Shown: positions 27,109 to 35,769 of the stretch, in pieces | Layout of the letters: every line of letters starts with the position of its first letter | How positions within the stretch are numbered: the first letter of the stretch is position 1 | Source of the DNA: an uncultured Oceanospirillaceae bacterium | GTDB taxonomy: Bacteria > Pseudomonadota > Gammaproteobacteria > Pseudomonadales > Balneatricaceae | Length of the DNA stretch: 64,000 nucleotides | Direction: 5' to 3' | Assembly (NCBI GenBank): GCA_937138495.1 | Contig: CAKZPE010000021.1 | Location: 156,323-220,322, forward strand | Program-made: the position numbers and the translations under genes | Notes under the pieces: generated by a model | Told to the model about the DNA's origin: nothing | Databases searched by the model: none | The model's input: the letters and a program-made list of their open reading frames with translations, nothing else

Positions 27109-29052
27109 ATGACATCGCGACACCGCTTCGGACTCCGTGGCCGACTGTTCATTGCGTTTGGCGCACTGAGCGCACTTACTTTACTGGCCAGTATTGTCAG
27201 CTGGGTGTCGTATAACCGTCTGGGGGATGAGCTGAACCGGGTGGTCGAAGGTAACATTCATACCCTCAGCCTGATGGCCGATCTGAAGGCGCGGGGTACC
27301 ACTATCACCCTGACCGCACCGACCTTACTGGCTGCAAAAGACGAACAGACCCGGCAACAGATCCGGCGGGAATTAACCCACAACATCACTATCATGACGG
27401 ATCTGCTTCCCCGGATTTCTGCGGTGACTCAGGACCATGAGACCCAGCAGGCTCTGTTTGATCAGATTGATACCCTGAAGAATACCCTGGCTGAACTGGA
27501 TAACAATGTGGTGATGAAGCTGCAAATTCAGGGGCAGAAAAAGTTAGAAAACCAGCGTTTGCGCTGGGTAGCGTCCTCCTTCCTCAGTGACATTAATACT
27601 CTGACGGAAAATGTTCAGCAGAACTTATTCAGCCAGTTTAATCAGGACTTTCCGGATGCCTGGGTTGTGATGAATAACTTTGGCCGGGATGCCATCAGTA
27701 CCATTAATGCGGACTTGCAGCGCCTCTACCGTATTAAGGCGGATGTAAACCTGCTGATTAATCTGGTGGACCGGGCGCAGCATTTGCCGGACCTTAATTC
27801 GCTGATAGCCACCCAGACCCATTCCGATGAAATCATCACCCGTATTCAGGAAGACCTGAAAGCTGTTGAACAGTTACACGGCATCCAGGCACTGAGCCAG
27901 ACGGTGGTGAATATCGTTTTTCTGACCCGTGGTGATAACAACATGTTTACCATCCGCAGTCAGGAGCGGGGTGTGCTGGGAGACGGTGAAGCCCTGCTGA
28001 CACAGAGCCGTGAACAGCTTGGCTCGCTGAACCGGTTAATCACTGAACAGACTGCCAAAACGGAAGCGGCAGCAAAAAGCTCTGCGGAAAGTGCCCGGAC
28101 AACGATTCAGAAAAGCCGGATCTGGATGTTGCTGATGGTGGCGGTAAGTTTGCTGTTTTCTATTCTGATTGTCTGGCTGTATGTGGGACGTAACATGGTG
28201 GCCCGGATTACCAGTCTGGATGCCAGTATGCGGGCTATTGCCAACGGCAATCTGGATGCCCGGGTACAGGTTAAAGGCCATGACGAGATCGGCACGATGG
28301 CCCGTTCTCTGCTGCGTTTCCGGGATCAGCTCAGTACCCTGCAGGAAGAACTTGTTCAGGCGGGCAAGCTGGCAGCGCTGGGTCAGTTATCCGCAGGTAT
28401 TGCCCATGAAATCAACCAGCCGCTCTCGGCTATCGGGCATTATTCCCATAACGGGGTGCGGCTGATTCAGGCAGGCCGCCTGGATGAAACTGAGAAAAAC
28501 CTGAACCAGATTTCCAATCTGACCCGGCGGGCGACGGTGATCATTACCCGGCTGAAATCTCTGGCACGTAAGCAGCAGGATAACTTTGTTGCGGTGGATC
28601 TGCAGCAGGTGGTGGAAAACGTGTTGCTGATGCTGGCAGGGGATGAAGTACGTAAGCAAACCGACATCAATGTGACGTTCAGCGAATCGCAGCATCAGGT
28701 GTATGCTGACCCTGTTCAGCTGGAACAGGTGGTGCTGAACCTGCTGACCAACGCGCTGGATGCCATTCGGGACCAGACCGAAAAGCGCATCGACATTCAC
28801 TGTGTGCATAACCGTGACCGGATGGATATCTATGTGCGGGATAACGGGCCGGGTATCAGCAGCGAATTGAATGAGAGCATTTTTGAGCCTTTCTTTACCA
28901 CCAAGCGGCGGGGCCAGAACCTGGGGCTCGGGCTGTCTATTTCCTATAACATCATTAAGAATTTTGGCGGCAAACTGACAGTGGAAAACACCTCGCAGGC
29001 AGGCGCATCGTTCTGTATCCAGTTACCCGAATACCGGAGAAAACAGCCATGA
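27109..29052 (+). CDS. Membrane sensor histidine kinase of the sigma-54 TRAP regulatory pair
   Basis: 647 residues. Transmembrane helices near 12-32 and 340-360 bracket a long helical periplasmic sensor. HAMP follows (about 360-415), then HisKA with phosphoacceptor H433 in GIAHEINQPLSAIGHYSHNG, then HATPase_c with N-box VLNLLTNALDAI, G1 DNGPGI and G2 GLGLSIS. The HEINQPL type and architecture are those of the DctB/TorS-like kinases that pair with NtrC-family regulators. The stop overlaps the next start by four bases (ATGA), so kinase and regulator are translationally coupled. It probably senses the substrate of the TRAP transporter downstream. Confidence 0.95.
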   Translation: MTSRHRFGLRGRLFIAFGALSALTLLASIVSWVSYNRLGDELNRVVEGNIHTLSLMADLKARGTTITLTAPTLLAAKDEQTRQQIRRELTHNITIMTDLLPRISAVTQDHETQQALFDQIDTLKNTLAELDNNVVMKLQIQGQKKLENQRLRWVASSFLSDINTLTENVQQNLFSQFNQDFPDAWVVMNNFGRDAISTINADLQRLYRIKADVNLLINLVDRAQHLPDLNSLIATQTHSDEIITRIQEDLKAVEQLHGIQALSQTVVNIVFLTRGDNNMFTIRSQERGVLGDGEALLTQSREQLGSLNRLITEQTAKTEAAAKSSAESARTTIQKSRIWMLLMVAVSLLFSILIVWLYVGRNMVARITSLDASMRAIANGNLDARVQVKGHDEIGTMARSLLRFRDQLSTLQEELVQAGKLAALGQLSAGIAHEINQPLSAIGHYSHNGVRLIQAGRLDETEKNLNQISNLTRRATVIITRLKSLARKQQDNFVAVDLQQVVENVLLMLAGDEVRKQTDINVTFSESQHQVYADPVQLEQVVLNLLTNALDAIRDQTEKRIDIHCVHNRDRMDIYVRDNGPGISSELNESIFEPFFTTKRRGQNLGLGLSISYNIIKNFGGKLTVENTSQAGASFCIQLPEYRRKQP

Positions 29053-30395
29053 GTACTGTCATGACAGATGGCCAGGTAATCGTCATTGACGATGAAGAGA
29101 TCGTTCGCGAATCGATGATTCAGACCCTGCAACTGGAAGGCTACAGTGCCGTTGCATATGAAAACCCGCAGGACGCACTGGCACTTTGCTCGGGCAGCTG
29201 GCAGGGGGTGATTATCTGCGATGTGCGCATGGACATTATGGACGGTCTGCAGGTGCTGGAACGGATACTGGCAATTGACCCGGAAATCCCCGTGATTATG
29301 TTCAGCGGACACTCCGACATTGCCATTGCTATTCAGGCGATCCGGATGGGAGCGTATGACTTTCTGGAAAAAAACCATGATCCCCAGCACCACCTGAATA
29401 CTGTGCAGCGGGCCTGGAAAAAACGTGAGCTGGTGCTGGAAAACCGTTGCCTGCGTAAAGTCATTGAAGGCCAGCACGAAATTGATAAACGTCTGGTCGG
29501 CCAGACCCGGTCTATGCGGCAACTGCGGGAAATGGTACTGCAACTGGCACAGGTGGATGTTGATCTGATCATTCACGGCGCCACCGGTACCGGGAAAGAG
29601 GTGGTTGCCCGGTGCCTGCATGATTTCAGCCCCCGGGCGAAGAAGCCGTTTGTGGCCCTGAACTGCGGGGCGCTGACCGAATCTGTGATCGAGAGTGAAC
29701 TGTTTGGCCATGAAGCCGGCGCCTTTACCGGGGCGCATAAACGTCGGACCGGCAAGATCGAATACGCCAGCGGTGGCACTCTGTTTCTGGATGAAATTGA
29801 AAGTATGCCTGCTTCACTGCAGGTCCGGTTGTTACGGGTTCTGCAGGAACGTGTACTGCAGCGTCTGGGGGGCAATGCGGATATCGAAGTGGATATCCGG
29901 GTGCTGGCTGCCACCAAGGTCGATCTGCGTGAGGCGGGTGATTTCCGGGAAGACCTTTACTACCGCCTGAATGTTGCCAGCCTGGAAATCCCCCGGCTGG
30001 ATCAGCGCAAAGAAGATATCCCCGTGCTGTTTACACACTTTGTTGACCGCGCCGCCCAGCGTTTTGGCCGGGACAGCCGGCCGGTACCGGCCCTGCTGTT
30101 GCAACAGTTAAGCCTGCAGAGCTGGCCGGGAAATGTCCGTGAGTTGCAGAATGCAGCCGAGCGCTGGGCACTGGGGCTGACCATCGAACAGGCAGGTATT
30201 ACCGATGATGATGCCGGGGATGGCACGCTGGATACGCTGGTGGACAGCTATGAGCGGGAGCTTATCTTTGCTGCTCTGAAAGCGAATCACGGTCATGCGG
30301 AACACACTGCTGCTGCGCTGGGCATTCCCCGTAAGAAGCTGTATTTACGGATGAAAAAGTACGGGCTGGAACGGCAAACGTTTCTGGAAGGCTGA
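29049..30395 (+). CDS. Sigma-54-dependent response regulator (DctD/NtrC family)
   Basis: 448 residues: receiver domain with phosphoacceptor D58 (IICDVRMDIMDG), AAA+ sigma-54 activator domain with Walker A GATGTGKEV, the sigma-54-contacting GAFTGA loop, Walker B GGTLFLDEIE, and a C-terminal Fis-type helix-turn-helix (HAEHTAAALGIPRKKLYLRMKKYG). When phosphorylated by the upstream kinase it should bind the paired palindromes at 30393-30444 and drive the -24/-12 promoter at 30519. The first palindrome overlaps its own stop codon. Compared with DctD, length and domain order are normal. Confidence 0.96.
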   Translation: MSTVMTDGQVIVIDDEEIVRESMIQTLQLEGYSAVAYENPQDALALCSGSWQGVIICDVRMDIMDGLQVLERILAIDPEIPVIMFSGHSDIAIAIQAIRMGAYDFLEKNHDPQHHLNTVQRAWKKRELVLENRCLRKVIEGQHEIDKRLVGQTRSMRQLREMVLQLAQVDVDLIIHGATGTGKEVVARCLHDFSPRAKKPFVALNCGALTESVIESELFGHEAGAFTGAHKRRTGKIEYASGGTLFLDEIESMPASLQVRLLRVLQERVLQRLGGNADIEVDIRVLAATKVDLREAGDFREDLYYRLNVASLEIPRLDQRKEDIPVLFTHFVDRAAQRFGRDSRPVPALLLQQLSLQSWPGNVRELQNAAERWALGLTIEQAGITDDDAGDGTLDTLVDSYERELIFAALKANHGHAEHTAAALGIPRKKLYLRMKKYGLERQTFLEG

Positions 30396-30410
30396 GTCAA
30401 AAGTGACTCA
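30393..30410. promoter_or_regulatory. Upstream activator site 1 for the sigma-54 regulator
   Basis: Near-palindrome TGAGTCAAAAGTGACTCA whose first TGA is the stop codon of the regulator gene. With the flanking GC on both sides the dyad extends to GCTGAGTC...GACTCAGC. Confidence 0.8.
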
Positions 30411-30426
30411 GCAGCGGTAAAAAAGC

Positions 30427-30444
30427 TGAGTCAAAAGTGACTCA
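30427..30444. promoter_or_regulatory. Upstream activator site 2 for the sigma-54 regulator
   Basis: An exact second copy of TGAGTCAAAAGTGACTCA, 34 bp after the first and 75 bp before the -24 element. Paired upstream sites are what hexameric sigma-54 activators use. Confidence 0.8.
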
Positions 30445-30518
30445 TCAGTATGTATCGTCAGACATGAGGTTTTTGATAACTTTTTGTTTTTGAACAGATA
30501 AAAAATATTTTTCAGGGT

Positions 30519-30533
30519 TGGTACAGGCTTTGC
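30519..30533 (+). promoter_or_regulatory. Sigma-54 (-24/-12) promoter of the TRAP operon
   Basis: TGGTACAGGCTTTGC matches TGGYAC-N5-TTGC exactly, with GG and GC separated by ten bases. It lies about 60 bp upstream of the dctP start and downstream of two activator palindromes. Confidence 0.9.
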
Positions 30534-30595
30534 CATACAAGTAATCAGCACATGCCATTGGTATCGCTAATTACCTATAACTTTGGAGAATAATA

Positions 30596-31582
30596 ATGAA
30601 ATCTGTAACCAAAAAAGCAGCGTTAATGCTGGCATCGGTATTATCCCTGGGCACGGCAACTGGCAGTTACGCCGAAACCCGCTGGGAAATGCCTACCCCT
30701 TATGGCGATGGCACGCATCAGACTCAGGTAGCGCGGGGCTTTGCGGAAGAAGTGAGCGAAAAATCCGGCGGTAAGCTGACCATCAATGTTCACTCCGGTG
30801 GTTCGTTAATCAAACACCCGGAAATCCACCGGGCGGTGAAAACCCGTCAGGTTCAGATCGGTGAAGTATTCATTGGCCGCCTGGGTAACATTAACCCGAT
30901 CTACAAGCTGGATAATATCCCGTTTCTGGCCACGGATTTCGACAGTGCCGAAAAACTTTATCAGGCCTCTAAACCGGCCCTGAGCAAAGCGCTGGAAAAA
31001 GAAAACCTGATTCTGCTCTATACCTCACCATGGCCTGCACAGGACCTGTATTCCAATAAAGCAGTGAATAACCTGGCAGACCTGAGTGGTCTGAAGATGC
31101 GCTCTTACAGCCCGACGACTTCCCGGCTGGCAGACTTAATGGGCACGACGCCGGTGAACATTCCTTTCAGCGATGTGGCACAGGCCTTCACCACTAACGC
31201 CATTGACGCAATGGTTACCTCTCCGAGCACCGGTGTGAACAGCCAGAGCTGGGATTACATTTCTAACTTCACCACCATTCACGCGTGGATTCCGAAGAAC
31301 ATGGTATTTGCGAACAAAAAGATGTTTGACCGTCTGGATGCCGACACCCAACAGGTAATTCTGGCCGCGGCTGCCAATGCCGAGAAAAATGGCTGGGCGC
31401 TGGGCCGTAAACTGGCGGTTGAACACACCGATACACTGGCGGCTAACGGCATGACAGTTGCCGCGCCCAGTGCACAGCTGGAAAGTGAACTGCGGGCAAT
31501 CGGTGACACCATGATCAGTGAGTGGCTGGAAGAAGCCGGCACCTCTGGCCGTGCGGTATTCGACGCTTATAAAGCGCAGTAA
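30596..31582 (+). CDS. dctP: TRAP transporter substrate-binding protein (DctP family)
   Basis: 328 residues with a signal peptide (1-27, ending GSYA/ETRW). DctP-family features include YGDGTHQTQVARGFAEEVSEKSGGKLTINVHSGG and the conserved Arg region near LKMRSYSPTTSRLADLMGTTPVNIPFSDVAQAF, where the family Arg salt-bridges a substrate carboxylate. GGAG lies eight bases before the ATG. It heads the sigma-54-driven operon dctP-dctQ-dctM. The ligand is probably an organic acid, but which one is not visible. Gene symbols here mean family membership, not proven C4-dicarboxylate use. Confidence 0.95.
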   Translation: MKSVTKKAALMLASVLSLGTATGSYAETRWEMPTPYGDGTHQTQVARGFAEEVSEKSGGKLTINVHSGGSLIKHPEIHRAVKTRQVQIGEVFIGRLGNINPIYKLDNIPFLATDFDSAEKLYQASKPALSKALEKENLILLYTSPWPAQDLYSNKAVNNLADLSGLKMRSYSPTTSRLADLMGTTPVNIPFSDVAQAFTTNAIDAMVTSPSTGVNSQSWDYISNFTTIHAWIPKNMVFANKKMFDRLDADTQQVILAAAANAEKNGWALGRKLAVEHTDTLAANGMTVAAPSAQLESELRAIGDTMISEWLEEAGTSGRAVFDAYKAQ

Positions 31583-31721
31583 GGCGCTCATCTGTGTTGC
31601 TTAGTCGCACAGGTTGCGCGGCTAAGCCAATATCCTGAACACGGAAAACGCGGGTGCCTGTCTGTCAGGCGGGTTGCTGTACCGCGCTTTCCGGCCAATG
31701 CAGTCGGGTAACAATAATAAT

Positions 31722-32237
31722 ATGCACACACTCAGACATTACTTTTATTTAGCGTCCGCGATTTTATCAGGCAGTTGTCTGGTGATGATGACGCTACTGA
31801 TTCTGGCACAAATAGTCGCCCGGTTTTTCGGCGTGATCATCCCATCCTCTGAAGACTTTGCCGGCTGGCTGTTGTCCGCGACGATCTTTTTTGGCCTGGC
31901 CTATACCTTCAATGCCGGTGGCCACATCCGGGTAACCATTCTGCTATCCCGTTTAAGAGGCCATACGCGCCGCTGGCTGGAACTGGTGAATATCAGCGCC
32001 GGTTTACTGATCGTCGGCTATTCCACCTGGTACACCCTTTATACGGTGTACGAGTCCTGGGTGTATGACGATGTTACCGATACCTATCTGGTGGTGCCCC
32101 TGTGGCTGGTACAAATGCCGATGGCGCTTGGCTCGCTGTTTCTGCTGATTGCCGTGGCGGATAATTTTATCACTGCTTTGCGGGGCCAGACCCCGGGATA
32201 CATCAGTCAGGAAGCAGCTCTGGAAGGGGGGGAATAA
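31722..32237 (+). CDS. dctQ: TRAP transporter small membrane subunit (DctQ family)
   Basis: About 171 residues with four transmembrane helices (LASAILSGSCLVMMTLLILAQ, DFAGWLLSATIFFGLAYTF, LELVNISAGLLIVGYSTW, MALGSLFLLIAVADNF). AQIVARFFG and the P-S-E-D-F-AGWLL segment are typical of DctQ. An in-frame TTG at 31674 and ATG at 31698 exist; the ATG at 31722 (MHTLRHYF) fits the family best. There is a 139-bp gap after dctP, as often seen for the highly expressed binding protein, and a 3-bp gap before dctM. Confidence 0.92.
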   Translation: MHTLRHYFYLASAILSGSCLVMMTLLILAQIVARFFGVIIPSSEDFAGWLLSATIFFGLAYTFNAGGHIRVTILLSRLRGHTRRWLELVNISAGLLIVGYSTWYTLYTVYESWVYDDVTDTYLVVPLWLVQMPMALGSLFLLIAVADNFITALRGQTPGYISQEAALEGGE

Positions 32238-32240
32238 ACC

Positions 32241-33545
32241 ATGGATATGGCATTAACGGGTTTTATTCTGGTGGTTTGCATGTTGCTGATGCTCACCAGT
32301 GGAGTATGGGTCGCACTGACCCTGACGGGGCTGTCGATTATTGGTCTGAGCCTGATCGGCAATGAGAGTATCGGTCTGTTACTGGGCACCTCTTCCTGGA
32401 GCGCCGTGACCAGTTGGTCGCTGACTGCGCTGCCTCTGTTTATCTGGATGGGGGAAATTCTGTTTCGCACCCGGTTATCTCAGGATTTATTTGAAGGGCT
32501 GTCTCCGCTGTTATCGAAACTGCCGGGTAAGCTGTTGCACGTGAATATTCTTAGCTGCGGTATTTTCGCCGCGGTGTCCGGTTCATCCGCCGCGACGGCG
32601 GCCACTATCGGCCGAATGACGTTGCCTGAACTGTCTAAGCGGGGTTACGACGACACTATGTCGATCGGCACGCTGGCCGGCTCCGGTACCCTGGGGCTGC
32701 TGATTCCACCATCCATTATTCTGATTGTCTACGGGGTATCTGCGGAAGTATCCATTGCCCGGTTATTTCTGGCCGGCGTATTTCCCGGTGTGGTGCTAAT
32801 CGGTTTGTTTATGGCCTTCACCATTGGCTGGACGATGATAAACGGCCGTACCTCACAGGTGGCCGATGCCGTTGAATACAGTACCCGGGAAAAGCTGCAG
32901 TCTTTAACCAAACTGATTCCGATTATTATGCTGATCGGTGGGGTACTGGGATCGATTTATCAGGGGCTGGCAACGCCAACAGAAGCGGCGGCGTTCGGTG
33001 TGGCCGGTGCTCTGTTGTTATCGGCGGTGCTGGGCAGCTTCAGCTGGCAGGGCTTTATCGACAGTGTGGCGGGGGCGGTTAAAAATTCCTGTATGCTGGG
33101 GCTGATTCTCGTGGGCGCGCACTTCCTGACACTGGCCATGGGCTTCATCGGTATCCCGAATGCACTGGCGGGCTGGATTGCGGAACAGGGCTTATCCACC
33201 GTACAGCTGATCATTTGTCTGACGGTTTTCTTCGTGGTGCTCGGCTGTTTTCTGGACGGTATATCGGTGATCGTGCTGACCACTTCTGTGGTGCTGCCGA
33301 TGGTGACACAGGCGAACATCGACCTGATCTGGTTCGGTATTTTTCTGGTGCTGGTGGTGGAAATGTCGCAGATCACGCCGCCGGTGGGCTTCAATCTGTT
33401 TGTGATTCAGGCGCTGACCGGGAAGAACATCCTCTATGTGGCCAAAGCGGCGCTGCCGTTCTTCTTTATGATTGCCATCGCCATCGTACTGATTTCGGTG
33501 TTTCCGTCCATTGTGCTCTATCTGCCGACGCTGATGAGCAGCTAG
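32241..33545 (+). CDS. dctM: TRAP transporter large membrane subunit (DctM family)
   Basis: 434 residues, 11-12 transmembrane helices, the Na+-coupled transport subunit. DctM hallmarks: LPLFIWMGEILFRTRLSQDLF, NILSCGIFAAVSGSSAATAATIGRMTLPEL, GTLAGSGTLGLLIPPSIILIVYG, ATPTEAAAFGVAGALLL and ITPPVGFNLFVIQALTGK. A GAAGGGGG ribosome site precedes the ATG. Co-transcribed with dctQ. A strong hairpin (33581-33610) follows the stop and separates it from a second binding protein. Confidence 0.96.
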   Translation: MDMALTGFILVVCMLLMLTSGVWVALTLTGLSIIGLSLIGNESIGLLLGTSSWSAVTSWSLTALPLFIWMGEILFRTRLSQDLFEGLSPLLSKLPGKLLHVNILSCGIFAAVSGSSAATAATIGRMTLPELSKRGYDDTMSIGTLAGSGTLGLLIPPSIILIVYGVSAEVSIARLFLAGVFPGVVLIGLFMAFTIGWTMINGRTSQVADAVEYSTREKLQSLTKLIPIIMLIGGVLGSIYQGLATPTEAAAFGVAGALLLSAVLGSFSWQGFIDSVAGAVKNSCMLGLILVGAHFLTLAMGFIGIPNALAGWIAEQGLSTVQLIICLTVFFVVLGCFLDGISVIVLTTSVVLPMVTQANIDLIWFGIFLVLVVEMSQITPPVGFNLFVIQALTGKNILYVAKAALPFFFMIAIAIVLISVFPSIVLYLPTLMSS

Positions 33546-33580
33546 GTGGCCAGATGATGGCTAACCGGAGCAATAATAGC

Positions 33581-33610
33581 TACTCTGGATAACTGAGGTT
33601 ATCCGGAGTA
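33581..33610 (+). repeat. Intercistronic 13-bp hairpin between dctM and second binding protein
   Basis: TACTCTGGATAAC, TGAG, GTTATCCGGAGTA: a 13-bp stem (one G-U pair) with a tetraloop. No T-run follows, so it is more likely an RNA processing or stability element than a terminator. Confidence 0.7.
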
Positions 33611-33629
33611 CTCAGGGCTGTTTACTGCT

Positions 33630-34688
33630 ATGAAATTACACACAAAATTTTGTCTGGTGCCGTTGCTGGCGGGGATGCTTTACTGCAGCCAGTTACTGGC
33701 CAGCGACACCATCATCATTAAAGCTGTCGGTACCTGGGGATATTTCACCAACTACCAGAAACACGAAGGGCCGTTCTGGAATCAGCATATGGCCGAGGTG
33801 TCTGACGGTCAGATCATTGGCGAGATCAAACCCCAGACCGAGCTGGGCTTACGGGGTTATGAAATCATGCGGCTGGTGAAAAACGGCGTGTTTGATTTTG
33901 CCTTTGGTTTGCCCGGGTATGTGGTGCCGGAAAGCGAAATATTTGAAGGGGCCGACCTTTCTTCACTGGTACAGAACATCCATGAGCAGCGTCAGGTCGC
34001 TGATGCATATTTTCCCACACTGGCCCGGGCCTTTGAGGAAAAGTACAACGCCAAACTGATGATGCTGTACCCCTTTCCCAGCCAGATGATCTGGTGCAAC
34101 AGCCCGGTGAACAGCATTGAAGACCTGCGCGGTAAACGGGTGCGGGTATATTTAACAACCCTTGGGGATTTTGTCGAAGGGGTTGGCGCGACACCGGTCA
34201 GTGCGCCGTTTCATGATGTGCCGGAGGCAATGAAGAAGGGCGTTTTTGACTGTGTGATTACCGGCACCATGTCGGCCTATACCGGTGAGTTATACAAGGT
34301 GGCGTCTCACGGTTTCACGCTGAGAGTCGGCTGGGGGCTTGCCTTTGGGGCCATGAATATCAATAAGTGGAATCTGTTGAGTGATGCTCAGAAAAGTTTG
34401 TTGCAGCAGGAGATCGATACCCTTACTGAAAGGATGTGGCAGGAAACCGCCACGGAAGATGCCACCGCACTGGCCTGCTTATCCACAGGGCCGTGTGAAC
34501 TGGGGGAAACTGGCGGGATGACGCTGGTGGAACCTTCCGCGTCTGATCTGGTTGTCCGTGACAAGGTTGCTGCCGATGTGATTTTACCCCGCTGGGCCAG
34601 CCGTTGCGGCCCGGAATGCGCCGCAAACTGGAACCGTACTGTTGGCCGGATTCTTGGCTTAAGGGCTGAAGCGGGAATGCCGCAGTAG
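33630..34688 (+). CDS. Second TRAP-type (DctP-family) substrate-binding protein
   Basis: 352 residues with a signal peptide (1-24, ending LLA/SDTI). DctP-like features: IIIKAVGTWGYFTNYQKHEGPFWNQ, LVKNGVFDFAFGLPGYV, NSIEDLRGKRVRVYLTTLGDFVEGVGATPVSAPFHDVPEAM and GVFDCVITGTMSAY. The conserved Arg is in KRVRVY. It is divergent from dctP upstream and has no own membrane subunits, so it may share dctQM with a different ligand. Four Cys in the C-terminal part (CLSTGPC, CGPEC) could form disulfides. Whether it belongs to the sigma-54 transcript is uncertain because of the hairpin upstream. Confidence 0.88.
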   Translation: MKLHTKFCLVPLLAGMLYCSQLLASDTIIIKAVGTWGYFTNYQKHEGPFWNQHMAEVSDGQIIGEIKPQTELGLRGYEIMRLVKNGVFDFAFGLPGYVVPESEIFEGADLSSLVQNIHEQRQVADAYFPTLARAFEEKYNAKLMMLYPFPSQMIWCNSPVNSIEDLRGKRVRVYLTTLGDFVEGVGATPVSAPFHDVPEAMKKGVFDCVITGTMSAYTGELYKVASHGFTLRVGWGLAFGAMNINKWNLLSDAQKSLLQQEIDTLTERMWQETATEDATALACLSTGPCELGETGGMTLVEPSASDLVVRDKVAADVILPRWASRCGPECAANWNRTVGRILGLRAEAGMPQ

Positions 34689-34691
34689 CGT

Positions 34692-35627
34692 TTAACTGTT
34701 TAGCACACCCCGCCAGCGGCCGCGGGTGTATTCCTCACGGGTGCATTGCCGGATCAGTTCTGTCAGCTTCAGGGTGATGTTGCGCACCGGGCGGCTGGGA
34801 TCGGTGGCGATATACACATTCCGGTAGATTTCCGGCTCGGTAATTTTCTGGGCACACAGCAGCGGTGCCGGCTCCAGATGATAGAAGGCCGAGGAGGGCA
34901 GGATCAGCCGGCAGTGGCCTTCACAGGCGAAGCGCAGGCTGGTCATCAACTGGCCGTAAGGCCGCCGTTTACGCAGCTGAATGCCGGTCTTGTTTTCTGC
35001 TTCCTGAAGAATGTACGCCAGTGACTCTTTGCCGGTGGTTGTCACTACTTCGTACTTTGCCATCTCTGCGAAACTGATTTCTGTGGACAGTGCACCTTCC
35101 CCGGAAGAGGGGCGCTGATTCAGAAAATACATGGATTCGCGGATCAGCAATTCCTTGCTGATACCGGGAATATCGGTGCCGTCTTCATAGATGATGGCGA
35201 TATCCGCAGTGCCGCTCTTCAGCATGTCAATCACTTCGTAAGACAGCCCAGTGCGCAGATCCAGATCCAGCCCCGGGTAGTGTTCAGATACCGCCCGGGT
35301 CAGCGGCAAGGCAAGTATGTTATCTGTCGCCTGATTCATTGCCAGTACCACGGTGCCTTTGGGTTCGCTTTCCAGCTCAGCCAGATCGACCAGCAGGCGC
35401 TCGTGACCCCGTATGACGTCCTGTGCATAACGCCGGAACAGCTGGCCTGATTCGGTCAGGCAGACCCCTTTGGCTCCCCGGGTAAAGAGTTGGGTTTTCA
35501 GTGCATGTTCCAGCCGTGAAATGCTCAGGCTGAGTGCTGGCTGGGCAATGTCCAGTGTGCGGGCGGCAGCGGCTATGCTGCCTGACCGGGTAACTGCCAG
35601 AAAATGGCTGAGCTGTTTATGGTTCAT
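34692..35627 (-). CDS. LysR-family regulator divergent from ThDP enzyme
   Basis: 311 residues. The N-terminal helix-turn-helix (1-60) reads MNHKQLSHFLAVTRSGSIAAA and AQPALSLSISRLEHALKTQLF. The effector domain (about 90-295) has TVVLAMNQATDNILALPLTRAV. It ends three bases from the convergent stop of the second binding protein. It is divergent from the ThDP enzyme gene with a clean ATAAC-N6-GTTAT dyad between, so it is the likely regulator of that enzyme. It resembles the NAC/Cbl-type subgroup, but the effector is unknown. Confidence 0.94.
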   Translation of the reverse strand: MNHKQLSHFLAVTRSGSIAAAARTLDIAQPALSLSISRLEHALKTQLFTRGAKGVCLTESGQLFRRYAQDVIRGHERLLVDLAELESEPKGTVVLAMNQATDNILALPLTRAVSEHYPGLDLDLRTGLSYEVIDMLKSGTADIAIIYEDGTDIPGISKELLIRESMYFLNQRPSSGEGALSTEISFAEMAKYEVVTTTGKESLAYILQEAENKTGIQLRKRRPYGQLMTSLRFACEGHCRLILPSSAFYHLEPAPLLCAQKITEPEIYRNVYIATDPSRPVRNITLKLTELIRQCTREEYTRGRWRGVLNS

Positions 35628-35658
35628 GTCGGGCGGCCGTGTGGGTTGAGAATCTATC

Positions 35659-35676
35659 TATAACAATTTCGTTATA
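35659..35676. promoter_or_regulatory. Palindromic LysR-type operator
   Basis: TATAAC-AATTTC-GTTATA, a perfect 6-bp dyad containing a T-N11-A-type core, centred between the divergent LysR and ThDP genes (about 40 bp upstream of the LysR start and about 95 bp upstream of the enzyme start). Confidence 0.65.
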
Positions 35677-35769
35677 TCTATTCAATATTCTTTATAATTG
35701 TTGATAGTAAACGGCTGGCATAGCATGCATCCACTCATTAGTTCAGAGGACGTTTATAAGGTGGATGTG

